DNA of 64,000 nt from Gordonia shandongensis DSM 45094. GTDB lineage: Bacteria > Actinomycetota > Actinomycetes > Mycobacteriales > Mycobacteriaceae. The stretch spans positions 1 through 64,000 of the forward strand of contig NZ_AUHE01000012.1 in the NCBI RefSeq assembly GCF_000423025.1, in the 5' to 3' direction. The notes under the pieces are model-generated. The model ran no database searches and was not told the origin of the DNA. It saw nothing but the letters and a program-made list of their open reading frames with translations. Below are positions 46,663 through 55,921 of the stretch, one piece after another (position 1 is the first letter of the stretch; each line of letters opens with the position of its first letter). Made by a program: the position numbers and the translations under genes.

Positions 46663-47238
46663 ATGGCCGTGCCGTACGCGAACCCTGCGCCACACGTGAA
46701 TCCGCCGCGCTCGAAGACCGGCCCCATCGTCATGATCGTCCTCGGCGTGCTCCTGCTGCTGGGCGGCCCGCTCGGCGGTCTGATCGGCGGCGCCGTGCAC
46801 ACCGCGAGCCAGGCGGTCCGGTACAGCGACGACATCACCCCCATCGAGACGGCCGACCTCCGGCTCGACGACGGCGACACCGCGATCCTGTTCGCGGAGG
46901 CCGATCAGATCTCCAAGGTCGGCATCGAGTTCTGCCACGCACGCACCCTCACCGGCGACGCCGCTCAGATCACCCCCGTCGCCGACTCGTTCATGAGCAT
47001 CTCGGCGCACGGACACGACTACCGGTCGTTCGCGCGGATCACCGCCACGGGAGACGGTGTCCAGCACATCGAGTGCGCCACCGATGCGAACGTGTACGTG
47101 GCGCCGCCCGCACCCTTCGAGGGATTCCTGCGCGCCTTCGGCTGGTGGATCGCCGGCGGGCTCGTCGTGGCGCTCGTCGGTCTCGGCCTGCTCATCACCG
47201 GCATCGTCGGACTCTCCCGGCGGTCGCGGCGGGCGTGA
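46663..47238 (+). CDS. Membrane protein of unknown function
   Basis: 191 residues: short proline-rich start, a membrane segment (about 20-46), an extracytoplasmic domain of about 100 residues with two Cys (EFCHAR and IECATD), and a second membrane segment (about 160-182) followed by SRRSRRA. I do not recognise the family beyond this layout. AGAGGA lies upstream of the ATG. It is divergent from a two-component system, which often controls such a neighbour. Confidence 0.75.
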   Translation: MAVPYANPAPHVNPPRSKTGPIVMIVLGVLLLLGGPLGGLIGGAVHTASQAVRYSDDITPIETADLRLDDGDTAILFAEADQISKVGIEFCHARTLTGDAAQITPVADSFMSISAHGHDYRSFARITATGDGVQHIECATDANVYVAPPAPFEGFLRAFGWWIAGGLVVALVGLGLLITGIVGLSRRSRRA

Positions 47239-47250
47239 CCGGGCGGCGGC

Positions 47251-48822
47251 TCACCGGAAGCTGAGCACTTCGTCGCCCCACGCCCGCAGCAGGTGGTCGT
47301 CGATCCCCTCGGCCGCGTAGTCGGTCGGACCGTCGATGAGCAGTGAACTGTGCCGTTCGGGCACGTACGGGTCCCAGCGGACGTCGTCGGGGTCGCCGGT
47401 GTCGGGCACACCGTCGGCCGCGAACCCGAGCCACCGGTACTGCATGCGGCGGCGCACCCGTTCGCCGATCGCTCGGCCGCCGAGCGCGTACATCGGGTCG
47501 CGTCGGCTCGACGCCGGATTCCCCCACACGTAGGGCACCTCGGTGGCGTGTGCCGCCCCGTACCCGAGCAGGCGGAGCAGCGGTGTGGCCCAGTCGAAGC
47601 GATACAGGTGGACCGGCGCCACCTGGGCGTGCGATTCGGTGATCCACAGTGCGGGCATCCGGAATCCGATGTCGCGGGAGATCGCCATGCTGCGCGCCCC
47701 GCTCGGCACATGCCCGTAGGAGGCGCCGAGCTCGTCACGCGCGGGGATCGACAACGCGGGCCGCTCGTGCCCGATGAGCGTGAACATCGCGTCGACCCCG
47801 TGATCGCGAACCGGCATGAGCGGTGTCGACATGAACCGAAACAGCGACGTCTCGTGACGGTTCGTGCCGATCAGCAGCGGCACCCGGTGTGCATCGCCGG
47901 TCACCACGGCGTCGAGGGGATCACGCGGCACCAGGTCGCCGTCGACGACGGGCGCGTACGCGATGGTGCCGGGGAATCTGTTCGGGACCGACGAGAAGAC
48001 GGTCGACGACGCAGCGACCAGGTCGTACGCCGGGGTTCCCCGGAGCCGAGCCGCACTCACGTGGTCGGGGTCGAGGGCGGCCAGCAGCATGTTCGCGTAC
48101 CGCTCGCCGCGTTCGGCGTCGTACACGGTCGTCGCCGGCGAGCTCTGTGCGATCGCCCGGTGGAACAGTCCGCGCGCGGCGGGCGACGCCAGCAGGGTCG
48201 TGACGACGCCGGCGCCGGCCGACTCCCCGAAGATCGTGACGTTTCCGGGGTCGCCGCCGAACGCGGCGATGTTGTCCCGCACCCAGGCCAGCGCCGCGAT
48301 CACGTCCGACAGACCGCAGTTCGCGTCGAACTGTTCGCCGCCCGCCGACATCGACCGCAGGTCGGTGAACCCGAACGCCCCCATCCGATAGTTCACCGTC
48401 ACGATGATCGTCGGCGTTCCACGAGCGACCGACGACTGGACCAGCGACCCCGGGTCGTAGAGCGGCTGCGATCCCGACCCGCACAGGTAGGCGCCGCCGT
48501 GGATCCAGACCATGACCGGCATCGAGCGCCCCGACCCGGCGGCACCGCGGGGTGTGCCGACGTTGAGGTACAGGCAGTCCTCGTTGGCGACGGCCGCGGC
48601 CCCCAGATCGATCACCGGCATCACCGGCTGCGGGCACACCGGTCCGTGATTGCGGGCGTCGGTGATCTCTCTGCGCACTCGCGGCGGCCGGGCGTGGCGC
48701 CACCGCAGCGGGCCGACCGGCGGCTGCGCATACGGGACGCCGAGCCAGAGGTCGGCGGTGGCGGTGCCGGTGCCGCGAAGCGGTCCGTATCCGGTGTCGA
48801 CGACGAGGTCGGGCGCGATCAC
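47251..48822 (-). CDS. Type B carboxylesterase
   Basis: 523-residue carboxylesterase of the alpha/beta hydrolase fold. N-terminal GPLRGT...WLGVPYAQPPVG, ANEDCLYLNV, oxyanion-hole HGGAY, and the nucleophile in TIFGESAGAG are all typical; the acid/base residues would be in IGTNRHE and GAAHATEVPYV. No signal peptide, so cytoplasmic. GTG 48822 is preferred as a CACAAT -10 box ends six bases before it; GTG 48837 is a possible longer start. Substrate range is broad in this family. Confidence 0.9.
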   Translation of the reverse strand: MIAPDLVVDTGYGPLRGTGTATADLWLGVPYAQPPVGPLRWRHARPPRVRREITDARNHGPVCPQPVMPVIDLGAAAVANEDCLYLNVGTPRGAAGSGRSMPVMVWIHGGAYLCGSGSQPLYDPGSLVQSSVARGTPTIIVTVNYRMGAFGFTDLRSMSAGGEQFDANCGLSDVIAALAWVRDNIAAFGGDPGNVTIFGESAGAGVVTTLLASPAARGLFHRAIAQSSPATTVYDAERGERYANMLLAALDPDHVSAARLRGTPAYDLVAASSTVFSSVPNRFPGTIAYAPVVDGDLVPRDPLDAVVTGDAHRVPLLIGTNRHETSLFRFMSTPLMPVRDHGVDAMFTLIGHERPALSIPARDELGASYGHVPSGARSMAISRDIGFRMPALWITESHAQVAPVHLYRFDWATPLLRLLGYGAAHATEVPYVWGNPASSRRDPMYALGGRAIGERVRRRMQYRWLGFAADGVPDTGDPDDVRWDPYVPERHSSLLIDGPTDYAAEGIDDHLLRAWGDEVLSFR

Positions 48823-48828
48823 GACATC

Positions 48829-48896
48829 ATTGTGCACGACCTCGGCGTTCACGGCCCGTGTGCACGGCGCGCACCCGCGCGGTCCGGCCGTACGAT
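48829..48896. promoter_or_regulatory. Divergent -10 boxes for the esterase and GyrI-like genes
   Basis: Minus strand CACAAT (48829-48834), six bases before GTG 48822. Plus strand TACGAT (48891-48896), six bases before ATG 48903. Neither gene has a ribosome binding site, consistent with leaderless transcripts. Confidence 0.5.
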
Positions 48897-48902
48897 TGCC
48901 GC

Positions 48903-49388
48903 ATGACGAGTTCTGCATCCCTGGTCCTGCGCGAGGACCCGTACTTCGAGGCCACCGAGATCCAGCTGCCGTCGGGCGTGCCCACCGTGACCGTGGAGTT
49001 CTTCGACGAGACCCTCTCGGGGCTGCCGGAGATCTTCGACTCGGCGTTCGGCGCTCTCGCCGAGGCCGGCCCGGTGGGGCCCGGTTTCGCCGTGTACGTC
49101 GGCGACGTCACCGACACCTTCGACCTGACGGTCGGGTTCCCGGTCGCCGAGCCGGTCGACGTCACCGACCTCGACGGTGTCGCGAACGCCGAGTTCCCCG
49201 CCGGCCGGGCACTGGTGATGAGCCATCTGGGCGGTTTCGACGGACTCGGCAGCGCGTGGGAGACGCTGCTGGAGACGCACCGCGTGACCCGCGGGTCCGC
49301 ACCGCGCGCCCTCATCGAGATCTATGTGACCGACCCGTCGGCGATCGCCCACGACGACCTGCGGACCGACCTGCTCGTCGTCCTGTGA
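48903..49388 (+). CDS. GyrI-like / effector-binding domain protein
   Basis: 161-residue stand-alone protein resembling the small-molecule (GyrI-like, AraC effector) binding domain: VEFFDETLSGLPEIFDSAFGALAEAG, FAVYVGDVTDTFDLTVGFPV, FPAGRALVMSHLGGFDGLGSAWETL and the terminal IEIYVTDP. Such domains bind hydrophobic ligands or hydrolyse some. There is no DNA-binding domain. Leaderless start predicted. The next small gene follows after 10 bases. Confidence 0.75.
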   Translation: MTSSASLVLREDPYFEATEIQLPSGVPTVTVEFFDETLSGLPEIFDSAFGALAEAGPVGPGFAVYVGDVTDTFDLTVGFPVAEPVDVTDLDGVANAEFPAGRALVMSHLGGFDGLGSAWETLLETHRVTRGSAPRALIEIYVTDPSAIAHDDLRTDLLVVL

Positions 49389-49398
49389 GGCGCCGACC

Positions 49399-49623
49399 AT
49401 GACGACTGACGACGACCTCCCGCGCGTCGATCCCGACGGCACTGCTGACCACGACCGGCGACCGCAGTGGGGCCGTCCGGCCCGGACGGCGGAGGAGATC
49501 GTCGACGCCGCCGACTGCGGCCGGGTGTGGGCGATGGCCGATCGGGTCTTCCCGCTGTACGCCGACTACCGCACGAGGGCGGCGGCGACGGGGAGGACGA
49601 TCCCGTTGGTGCGGATCCGTTGA
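49399..49623 (+). CDS. Small protein of unknown function
   Basis: 74 residues: acidic, disordered start then a helical region (TAEEIVDAADCGRVWAMADRVFPLYADYRTRAA). GAGGCG overlaps the end of the previous gene, six bases before ATG 49399, so it is probably co-translated with the GyrI-like gene. No domain recognised. Confidence 0.6.
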   Translation: MTTDDDLPRVDPDGTADHDRRPQWGRPARTAEEIVDAADCGRVWAMADRVFPLYADYRTRAAATGRTIPLVRIR

Positions 49624-49657
49624 CGAGGACCGCCGACCCGAACGGGAGTCCCCCGAG

Positions 49658-49732
49658 TGGAGCCCCCTGTCAGGATTGAACTGACGACCTACGCTTTACA
49701 AGAGCGTTGCTCTACCACTGAGCTAAGGAGGC
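49658..49732 (-). tRNA. tRNA-Thr (anticodon UGU)
   Basis: 75 nt, read on the minus strand. Acceptor stem GCCTCCT pairs with AGGGGGC (one G-T), D-arm TTAGCTCAGTGGTAGAGC, anticodon stem ACGCT/AGCGT with loop CTTGTAA (anticodon TGT), and T-arm GTTCAATCC. The 3' CCA is encoded (TGG at 49658-49660 on the plus strand). Reads ACA codons. Confidence 0.96.
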
Positions 49733-49742
49733 CTGCCGCGGA

Positions 49743-49748
49743 AGTATA
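49743..49748 (-). promoter_or_regulatory. -10 box of the tRNA-Thr gene
   Basis: TATACT on the minus strand, 10 bases before the mature 5' end. Confidence 0.65.
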
Positions 49749-49911
49749 TAGGGTCACACTCCAGACCCGTAACGGAGCGGCCGACCGACGACGACTGACA
49801 CGTGGAGCCCTCGCACACCCCCGCGATCCGGCTCCGCTCATGACCGTCACCGCCGCAGCCGTCCCCACCCGGATGCGTCTGCGAATCACCACCTGTGAGG
49901 AGGACTGAGGG

Positions 49912-51432
49912 GTGCGACTGCTGACCACGCTCCGTCGCGGATTCGACAAGCTGTTGGGCGAGGAACAGGCCACGATCGACACGATCGAGCCCGGCAGCAT
50001 CCTCGTCGCTCCCCGCAAGCCGATCCCGATGGACGACGAGGCGGCCATCACCGAGGTCCTCGACCTCGCCGCCCGCATCGGCGCGGTCCTCCTCGACTCC
50101 GGCACGGGCGCCGTCGACACCCGCGATCAGATCATCTTCGTCGCCGGCATCTACGGCCTGGACAACGTCGAGGTCGACGTCACCTTCAACACCATCCTCG
50201 TCAGCGCGCGCCGCGGTCCCACGCTGCCGCCGGTGACGGCGGTCCGCACCGTCCACTACCGGTCGCTGGACTTCACCCGCCTCGCGCACGTCGACCGTCT
50301 CGTGCGGCGGGTGCGGCAGCTCGCGATCACTCCCGGCACCGCCCATCGCATCGTGGACGGCATCACCACCGCCGGTCACCCCTACCCGTACTGGGTCGCC
50401 ACCCTGGGGTGGGGCGCGATGGCCCTCGGAATCTCGATTCTGCTGGGCGGCAATCCGCTCATCGCGACGACGACGATGGTCACCACGATCATCATCGTCT
50501 CGACGAATCGGCTGCTCGCACGCTTCGGCACCCCGGTGTTCTTTCAGCAGATGGTGGGCGGTTTCATCGCCGTGTTACCCGCCGCGACGCTCTACAACTG
50601 GCGCGAGGCGCTCAATGTGACGTTCATGCCCTCGCAGATCATCGCCGCGGGCATCGTCGTGCTCCTGTCGGGATTGTCGCTGGTCGGTTCGGTGCAGGAC
50701 GCGATCACCGGAGCGCCGATCACCGCGACCGCCCGGTTCTCGGAGGTCGTCCTGATGACGGTCGGCATCCTCGGCGGGGTCGGTGCGGCGATCAAGGTGA
50801 CCGAGTCGCTGGGCATCATGCTGCCGTCGATCTCCACGGCGTCGCCGTTCCGGCCGACCGATCTGCCGACGACCATCGCCGGCGGTGCGATCGCGGCCGG
50901 CGCCTTCGCGTTGGCGAGTTACGCCGAGAGACGGGCGATCCCCGTCGCGTTCGGCGCCGGGGTCGTGGCCTCCGGCGTCACCGGCGGACTCACGCTGCTC
51001 ACCGCGGGCCCGCTCGTCGCCTCGTTCGGGGCGGCCGTGGTGGTGGGCCTCGTCGGTGGTCTCGCCGCCCGCCGCGCGTTGACGCCGCCGCTGGTCATCG
51101 CCGTCGCAGGCATCACCCCGATGCTGCCCGGTTCGGCCGTCTACCGGGGGTTGTACGGCTTGATGAGCGAGCAGTCGGTGGCCGGGATGCGGCAGCTGGC
51201 CACGGCGATCAGCATCGCCGGCGCACTGGCCGCGGGGGTGACGCTCGGTGAGTTCATCGCCCGTACGCTCAAACGCCCGCAGTTGCCTGCGGCCTTTCAC
51301 CGCCAGCGGCGTGCCGTGAAGTTCCCCCGCATGGCCGCGATGCCCTTCCTCCCCCACCGGGACCCCGGTGCGACCGGTCCCGCGCGGGGCTTGACCCTCC
51401 CCCGACGTCAGTCTCCACGATCGAAGACATGA
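49912..51432 (+). CDS. ThrE-type threonine/serine exporter
   Basis: 506-residue exporter of the ThrE family. A cytoplasmic N-terminal domain of about 160 residues (LDLAARIGAVLLDSGTGAVDT) precedes about ten membrane helices (from WVATLGWGAMALGISILLGG). GGITPMLPG-like motif AGITPMLPGSAVYRGLYGL is present. GAGGAGG lies ahead of GTG 49912. It shares four bases with the MerR gene. Whether it exports threonine, serine or another small molecule is not shown. Confidence 0.85.
   Translation: MRLLTTLRRGFDKLLGEEQATIDTIEPGSILVAPRKPIPMDDEAAITEVLDLAARIGAVLLDSGTGAVDTRDQIIFVAGIYGLDNVEVDVTFNTILVSARRGPTLPPVTAVRTVHYRSLDFTRLAHVDRLVRRVRQLAITPGTAHRIVDGITTAGHPYPYWVATLGWGAMALGISILLGGNPLIATTTMVTTIIIVSTNRLLARFGTPVFFQQMVGGFIAVLPAATLYNWREALNVTFMPSQIIAAGIVVLLSGLSLVGSVQDAITGAPITATARFSEVVLMTVGILGGVGAAIKVTESLGIMLPSISTASPFRPTDLPTTIAGGAIAAGAFALASYAERRAIPVAFGAGVVASGVTGGLTLLTAGPLVASFGAAVVVGLVGGLAARRALTPPLVIAVAGITPMLPGSAVYRGLYGLMSEQSVAGMRQLATAISIAGALAAGVTLGEFIARTLKRPQLPAAFHRQRRAVKFPRMAAMPFLPHRDPGATGPARGLTLPRRQSPRSKT
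51391..51421 (+). promoter_or_regulatory. MerR-type promoter inside the exporter gene
   Basis: -35 TTGACC (51391-51396) and -10 CACGAT (51416-51421) are 19 bases apart, the long spacer typical of MerR-controlled promoters. The -10 ends seven bases before ATG 51429 of the MerR gene. The dyad is weak. Confidence 0.5.
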
Positions 51433-52220
51433 CGGTGAACGACGAGAGCACGACGCCCGGCGGCACCACCTGGACGGTGGGTCGCCTCGCGGAGTCGACC
51501 GGTGTGACGGTGCGCACCCTGCACCACTACGACCGGATCGGACTGCTCTCGCCGCGCATGCGCTCGGGTGCCGGATACCGCCTCTACACAGACGCGGACG
51601 TCCGTCGCCTTCAGCGCATCGTCCTGTTCCGACGACTCGAGATGCCGTTGGACGAGATCGCCTCACTGCTCGACGGTGACGACGATCCGGCCGACAGTCT
51701 CCGTCGCCGCCGGGACGCCGTCGTGTCCAGGCGCGATGAGCTCACCGAGCTCATCGACGCCATCGATCGAACACTGGAGGCAGAGATGACACAGCGACCC
51801 GTGACCGACGCGGAGATGCGCGAGATCTTCGGCGACGGATTCAGCGACGAGTACCAGGCCGAGGCGCAACAGCGGTGGGGCGACACCGATGCCTGGCGGC
51901 AGTCGGCCGAACGGACCCGGCGGTACACGAAGGACGACTGGGCGCAGATCAAGGCGGAGACCGACGCTATCAACGCCGCGTTCGTCGCGGCCAAACGCGC
52001 CGGTCTCCCCGCCGACGGCGACGCCGCCACCGATGCGGCCGAGGCTGCTCGCACACACATCGACCGGCGGTTCTACGACTGCAGCCATCAGTTCCACACG
52101 TGTCTCGGCGAGATGTACGTCAGCGACCCGAGATTCACCGCCACCTACGAGGATCTCGAACCCGGGCTGGCCGCCTATGTGCGTGATGCGATCGTCGCGA
52201 ACGCCGCCCGGAACACCTGA
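51429..52220 (+). CDS. TipA-like MerR family regulator
   Basis: 263 residues: N-terminal MerR helix-turn-helix (WTVGRLAESTGVTVRTLHHYDRIGLL, SGAGYRLYTDADVRRL), a coiled-coil dimer helix (about 80-120) and a C-terminal TipAS-type antibiotic-binding domain (EIFGDGFSDEYQAEAQQRWGDT, YDCSHQFHTCLGEMYVSD). TipA proteins bind thiopeptides and similar compounds, and activate their own genes. The ATG overlaps the exporter stop, and a 19-bp-spacer promoter lies just upstream, so autoregulation is likely. Confidence 0.9.
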   Translation: MTVNDESTTPGGTTWTVGRLAESTGVTVRTLHHYDRIGLLSPRMRSGAGYRLYTDADVRRLQRIVLFRRLEMPLDEIASLLDGDDDPADSLRRRRDAVVSRRDELTELIDAIDRTLEAEMTQRPVTDAEMREIFGDGFSDEYQAEAQQRWGDTDAWRQSAERTRRYTKDDWAQIKAETDAINAAFVAAKRAGLPADGDAATDAAEAARTHIDRRFYDCSHQFHTCLGEMYVSDPRFTATYEDLEPGLAAYVRDAIVANAARNT

Positions 52221-52230
52221 CCGGCTCGGG

Positions 52231-52236
52231 TAGAAT
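52231..52236 (+). promoter_or_regulatory. -10 box for the leaderless otsA operon
   Basis: TAGAAT, ending seven bases before ATG 52244 of the small first gene. Confidence 0.6.
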
Positions 52237-52243
52237 CGCGGCC

Positions 52244-52411
52244 ATGGCAGCGAAGACGACGACCGACGAGATCGCCGAGGACGAGTTGACGCCGGTGGCT
52301 GACGAGACAGCGCATTCGGCACGACGGGTGGTGGCCGCCTACGCCACCGACGCCGACGAATGCCGCATGCTGCTCGCCATGCTGGGCATCGCACCGGGCG
52401 AGACCGCCTGA
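52244..52411 (+). CDS. 55-residue protein upstream of otsA
   Basis: Short gene: acidic N-terminus (TTTDEIAEDELTPVADETAHS) then a conserved-looking helix pair RRVVAAYATDADECRMLLAMLGIAPGET. A -10 box ends seven bases before the ATG, with no ribosome binding site. I recall a 54-residue gene (Rv3489) in the same place before otsA of M. tuberculosis, which supports it as real. Function unknown; 18 bases before otsA, so co-transcribed. Confidence 0.75.
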   Translation: MAAKTTTDEIAEDELTPVADETAHSARRVVAAYATDADECRMLLAMLGIAPGETA

Positions 52412-52429
52412 GCAGAAGACCCCGACTCG

Positions 52430-53908
52430 ATGACTCAGCCCGGTGGGCACCCGGCGACGGGTGCGGATTTCGTCGTCGTCGCGAACCGACTGCCCGTCGA
52501 CAAACGTGTCCGACCGGACGGCTCCGCCGTGTGGAAGCGGGCCCCCGGCGGTCTCGTCACCGCACTGACCCCCACCCTCGCCGCCCGGTCGGGCGCGTGG
52601 GTGGGATGGTCCGGCGTCCCCGAGTCGCCGGGCACCGATTCGCCGGGCACCGATTCGCCGGCCACCGATTCCGGCGAGCGACCGGTGGTCGACGGCATCG
52701 ACATCCGTCCGGTCCCCCTGAGCGCCACCGAGGTCGAGGACTACTACGAGGGCTTCTCGAACTCCGCCCTGTGGCCGCTCTATCACGACGTCCTCGTCCC
52801 GCCCGTCTACCGGCGCGACTGGTGGGAGACCTACGTGACCGTGAACCGGCGGTTCGCGGAGGCCGCCGCCGAGTCCGCGGCGCCCGGGGCGCTCGTGTGG
52901 GTGCAGGACTACCAACTGCAGCTCGTCCCGGCGATGCTCCGCGACCTGCGCCCGGACCTGCGCATCGGGTTCTTCCTGCACATTCCGTTCCCGCCGGTGG
53001 AGCTGTTCAGCCAGCTGCCGTGGCGCGAGGACATCGTCCGCGGACTCCTCGGCGCCGACCTCATCGGCTTCCACCTCCCGGGCGGAGCCGAGAACTTCCT
53101 GGCCCTCGCCAGACGGGTCCTGGGGGCCGATGCGTCCACCGGTCCGGTGGGGGTTCGCGAGGACTTCGGCACCGTCGTCCACGACGGCCGGACGGTGCGC
53201 GTCGGATCGTTCCCGATCTCCATCGACTCCGCGGAGGTCCGCGACCGGGCCGCCGAGACCGCCGACCGGGCGGCCCGCATCCGCGCCGAGCTCGGTGACC
53301 CGCGCACGGTGATGCTCGGCGTCGACCGGCTCGACTACACCAAGGGCATCGACGTCCGACTCGAGTCGCTCGAGCGTCTGTTCGCCGACGGTCGCCTCGA
53401 CCCCGCCGAGACCGTCCTCATCCAGCTCGCCAGCCCGAGCCGCGAGCGGGTCGACAGCTACATCGAGATCCGCAATCGGATCGAGCGGACGGTCGGCCAC
53501 ATCAACGGCACCTACGGCACCGTCGGGAGTCCCCCCGTCCGGTATCTCCTGCAGCCGGTGCCGCGAGCGGAGTTGCTCGCCTACTTCCGTGCCGCCGACG
53601 TGATGCTCGTGACGCCGCTGCGCGACGGCATGAACCTCGTCGCGAAGGAGTACCTCGCGGCCCGCGACGACCTCGGCGGCGCCCTCGTCCTCAGCGAGTT
53701 CACCGGTGCCGCCGCCGAACTCACCGACGCCTACCTGATGAATCCGTACGACGCCGACGGCGTCGACGACGCCATCGCGGCCGCCGTCACCGATCCCGCC
53801 GAGGTGCGTCGCGGCCGCATGGCCGCACTGCACCGACAGGTGATGGACAACGACGTCGACCAGTGGGCGCGCAGCTTCCTCGACACCCTCGCCCAGGTGC
53901 GGCGATGA
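52430..53908 (+). CDS. otsA: Trehalose-6-phosphate synthase OtsA
   Basis: 492-residue GT20 glycosyltransferase joining a sugar nucleotide and glucose-6-phosphate into trehalose-6-phosphate. Motifs: [57 protein letters not shown] and [12 protein letters not shown]. An extra 15-bp-repeat segment ([15 protein letters not shown], about residues 66-80) is inserted after GWSGVPE. Coupled to otsB by ATGA. Trehalose feeds mycolate transfer and osmotic protection. Confidence 0.96.
   Translation: MTQPGGHPATGADFVVVANRLPVDKRVRPDGSAVWKRAPGGLVTALTPTLAARSGAWVGWSGVPESPGTDSPGTDSPATDSGERPVVDGIDIRPVPLSATEVEDYYEGFSNSALWPLYHDVLVPPVYRRDWWETYVTVNRRFAEAAAESAAPGALVWVQDYQLQLVPAMLRDLRPDLRIGFFLHIPFPPVELFSQLPWREDIVRGLLGADLIGFHLPGGAENFLALARRVLGADASTGPVGVREDFGTVVHDGRTVRVGSFPISIDSAEVRDRAAETADRAARIRAELGDPRTVMLGVDRLDYTKGIDVRLESLERLFADGRLDPAETVLIQLASPSRERVDSYIEIRNRIERTVGHINGTYGTVGSPPVRYLLQPVPRAELLAYFRAADVMLVTPLRDGMNLVAKEYLAARDDLGGALVLSEFTGAAAELTDAYLMNPYDADGVDDAIAAAVTDPAEVRRGRMAALHRQVMDNDVDQWARSFLDTLAQVRR
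52625..52669 (+). repeat. Three in-frame 15-bp repeats in otsA
   Basis: TCGCCGGGCACCGAT at 52625 and 52640, TCGCCGGCCACCGAT at 52655. They encode a Ser/Pro/Thr/Asp loop in OtsA. Confidence 0.88.
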
Positions 53909-54660
53909 TCGACGATTCGCTGACCGCCGCCCTCGCCGAGGTCGCCGCCCACGAGCGCGTCCTGGTGGCGTCCGACTACGACGGCTGCGTGGCGCCGATC
54001 GTGTCGCGTCCGGAGGACGCCGTCGCCGATCCCCGGTCGATCGCGGCACTCGAACGCGCGGCGCAGGCACCGGGAACGGTCGCCGCGCTCATCTCGGGGC
54101 GAGCGCGCGCCGACCTCGCCGCCCTGTCCGGCGCCGACAAGTCCATCACGCTGGTCGGCAGTCACGGCGCCGAGTTCGAGTCGGGATTCGACGACGCGGT
54201 GACCGACCGGCACCGGGATCTGCTGGCGCGGATCGTCGCCGACCTCGGCGACATCAGCGGTCACTTCCCCGGCGCCACCATCGAGACGAAGCCGGTGAGC
54301 GCCGCCCTCCACGTCCGCAACGTGGACGACGACGCCGCCGCCGAGGCGATAGCCCTCGCCGAGGCGGGTCCCGGCGCCTGGGAGGGTGTCGAGGTCACAC
54401 ACGGCAAGGCGGTCATCGAGCTGGCCGTCATCAAGACGAGCAAGGGTGTCGCGCTCGACCGACTCCGGTCGGCCTTCGAGGTCGACGCCGTGCTCTACCT
54501 GGGTGACGACGTCACCGACGAGAAGGCGTTCGCGCACCTGGGTCCCGGTGATGTCGGCGTCAAGGTCGGTGCGGGCGCGACGGCCGCGGCGTTCTGCGTC
54601 GAGGGTCCCGACGACGTCGCCGAGGTGCTCGCCCGGATCGCCGACCTCCGCATTCGCTGA
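53905..54660 (+). CDS. otsB: Trehalose-6-phosphate phosphatase OtsB
   Basis: 251-residue HAD phosphatase that completes trehalose synthesis. Visible: [12 protein letters not shown] (nucleophile Asp and the DxDG motif, about 22-33), [18 protein letters not shown] and the metal site [12 protein letters not shown]. The ATG overlaps the otsA stop. Its stop codon is within a 15/16-bp tandem repeat. Confidence 0.95.
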   Translation: MIDDSLTAALAEVAAHERVLVASDYDGCVAPIVSRPEDAVADPRSIAALERAAQAPGTVAALISGRARADLAALSGADKSITLVGSHGAEFESGFDDAVTDRHRDLLARIVADLGDISGHFPGATIETKPVSAALHVRNVDDDAAAEAIALAEAGPGAWEGVEVTHGKAVIELAVIKTSKGVALDRLRSAFEVDAVLYLGDDVTDEKAFAHLGPGDVGVKVGAGATAAAFCVEGPDDVAEVLARIADLRIR

Positions 54661-54686
54661 CTCCGGGGATGCTGACTCCGGGGGAT
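54656..54686 (+). repeat. Two 15/16-bp tandem repeats over the otsB stop codon
   Basis: GCTGACTCCGGGGAT (54656-54670) and GCTGACTCCGGGGGAT (54671-54686). TGA 54658-54660 ends otsB; the second TGA lies beyond it. Confidence 0.88.
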
Positions 54687-54691
54687 GGGCG

Positions 54692-55825
54692 TCAGTCCCC
54701 CGCGACGCCGAGCGGGTCGCCGTAGACCGCCGACAGCGCCACGGCGACCGCCGACGCCTCGGGCGCCGCGATCCCGAAGCAGGTGGGGACGATCTCCAGG
54801 GCTCCGGGCAGCAGGCTGGCGGCGTCGAAGGCCGCCTGCACCGGTGCCAGACCGTGCGGGTGGGCGGAGAACGCCTCACCGGCGACGATCACCTGGTCGG
54901 GGTTGAGCACGTCGCGCATCGTCGCGACGGCCTCCCCCAGCACCCGTGCCCGATCGTCGGCGATCACCCCCGCGGTGTGATCGACGCCGAGTCGGGCGGC
55001 CGCGGCCTTGACCGCGGCGGTCCCGATCACCGGTTGCAGGGGCGCGATCGGTTCGACGTCGAGCACGCCGGGAGCCACGCGGAGTCCGGCGACGGTTCCC
55101 GCGCCGCCGGCCGGTTGATGCACCTCCCCGCCGATGATCAGCGACATGCCGACCGTCTCGCGGGCATAGAAGAACAGGGTGGAGCCGTCGTCGTCGATCG
55201 ACGACGAGAGGAGCAGTTCTGCGGCCGCCATCGCCTGAACGTGCTCGGCGACCGACACCGGGACCCCGAGCGCCGCGGTGAGCCGCTCACCGAGCGGCTG
55301 GTCCTCCCAGCCGAGGATCGGGTGCGAGACGACACCGGTCTCCGAATCGACCACGCCGCCGAGAGCCGCACCGCCCCACAGCACCCGGCGCCCCGAGAAG
55401 CGGGCGGCGAGTTCGGCGAGCAGATCGCACAGCCGCGCGACCGCCTCGGCGGGCTCCGCGCCGGCCAGTTCACGCGTGCGGATCGCGTGACTGTAGAGCG
55501 TCCGGCCGGCGACGTCGGCGATGACCAGCGCGGTCCGGCGGGCGCCGACATGCATTCCGGCCACGCAGAACCGATCCGCGTCGAGGGTCAGCGGCAGTTT
55601 GGGGCGTCCCACACCGGCGTGGCCGAGGAGGTCGGCGCGCTCCACGAGGAGACCTGCGTCCAGGAGCGCGTTGACCTGACGGTTGATCGTCGCCGCCGAC
55701 AGCCCCGTCTCGTCGACGATCCTGTCGCGGGTGAGGGGCGCGCCGGCCCGCACGGCGCCGAGAACCGCTGCGGCGGGACCGGACCCGACGCGCAGGTGCG
55801 CGACGACGACGCCGCTGATGTTCAT
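54692..55825 (-). CDS. ROK family transcriptional regulator
   Basis: 377 residues: N-terminal winged helix (VLGAVRAGAPLTRDRIVDETGLSAATINRQVNAL), then a ROK sugar-kinase-like domain (GMHVGARRTALVIADVAG, LGWEDQPLGERL, FFYARETVGMSLIIGGEVH). A typical ROK zinc-site Cys cluster is not seen. Probably a sugar-responsive repressor; its proximity to otsAB suggests a link with glucose or trehalose. GATACT ends nine bases before ATG 55825. Converges on otsB. Confidence 0.88.
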   Translation of the reverse strand: MNISGVVVAHLRVGSGPAAAVLGAVRAGAPLTRDRIVDETGLSAATINRQVNALLDAGLLVERADLLGHAGVGRPKLPLTLDADRFCVAGMHVGARRTALVIADVAGRTLYSHAIRTRELAGAEPAEAVARLCDLLAELAARFSGRRVLWGGAALGGVVDSETGVVSHPILGWEDQPLGERLTAALGVPVSVAEHVQAMAAAELLLSSSIDDDGSTLFFYARETVGMSLIIGGEVHQPAGGAGTVAGLRVAPGVLDVEPIAPLQPVIGTAAVKAAAARLGVDHTAGVIADDRARVLGEAVATMRDVLNPDQVIVAGEAFSAHPHGLAPVQAAFDAASLLPGALEIVPTCFGIAAPEASAVAVALSAVYGDPLGVAGD

Positions 55826-55908
55826 GGGGTCGAAAGTATCAGTATGCAGCGCTCCGGGATGCGGGTACCGGCCGTCGTCACCGCCGGATGTCACCGGTCC
55901 GCAGCGAA

Positions 55909-55914
55909 TACACT
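55909..55914 (+). promoter_or_regulatory. -10 box for the SDR gene
   Basis: TACACT, ending seven bases before ATG 55922. GGAGG is also present but only one base from the ATG. Confidence 0.5.
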
Positions 55915-55921
55915 CGGAGGC

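Noticed and set aside
49658-49732. tRNA-Thr as integration (att) site of a mobile element
   Set aside because: No integrase, no direct repeat of the tRNA 3' end nearby, and flanking genes look chromosomal.
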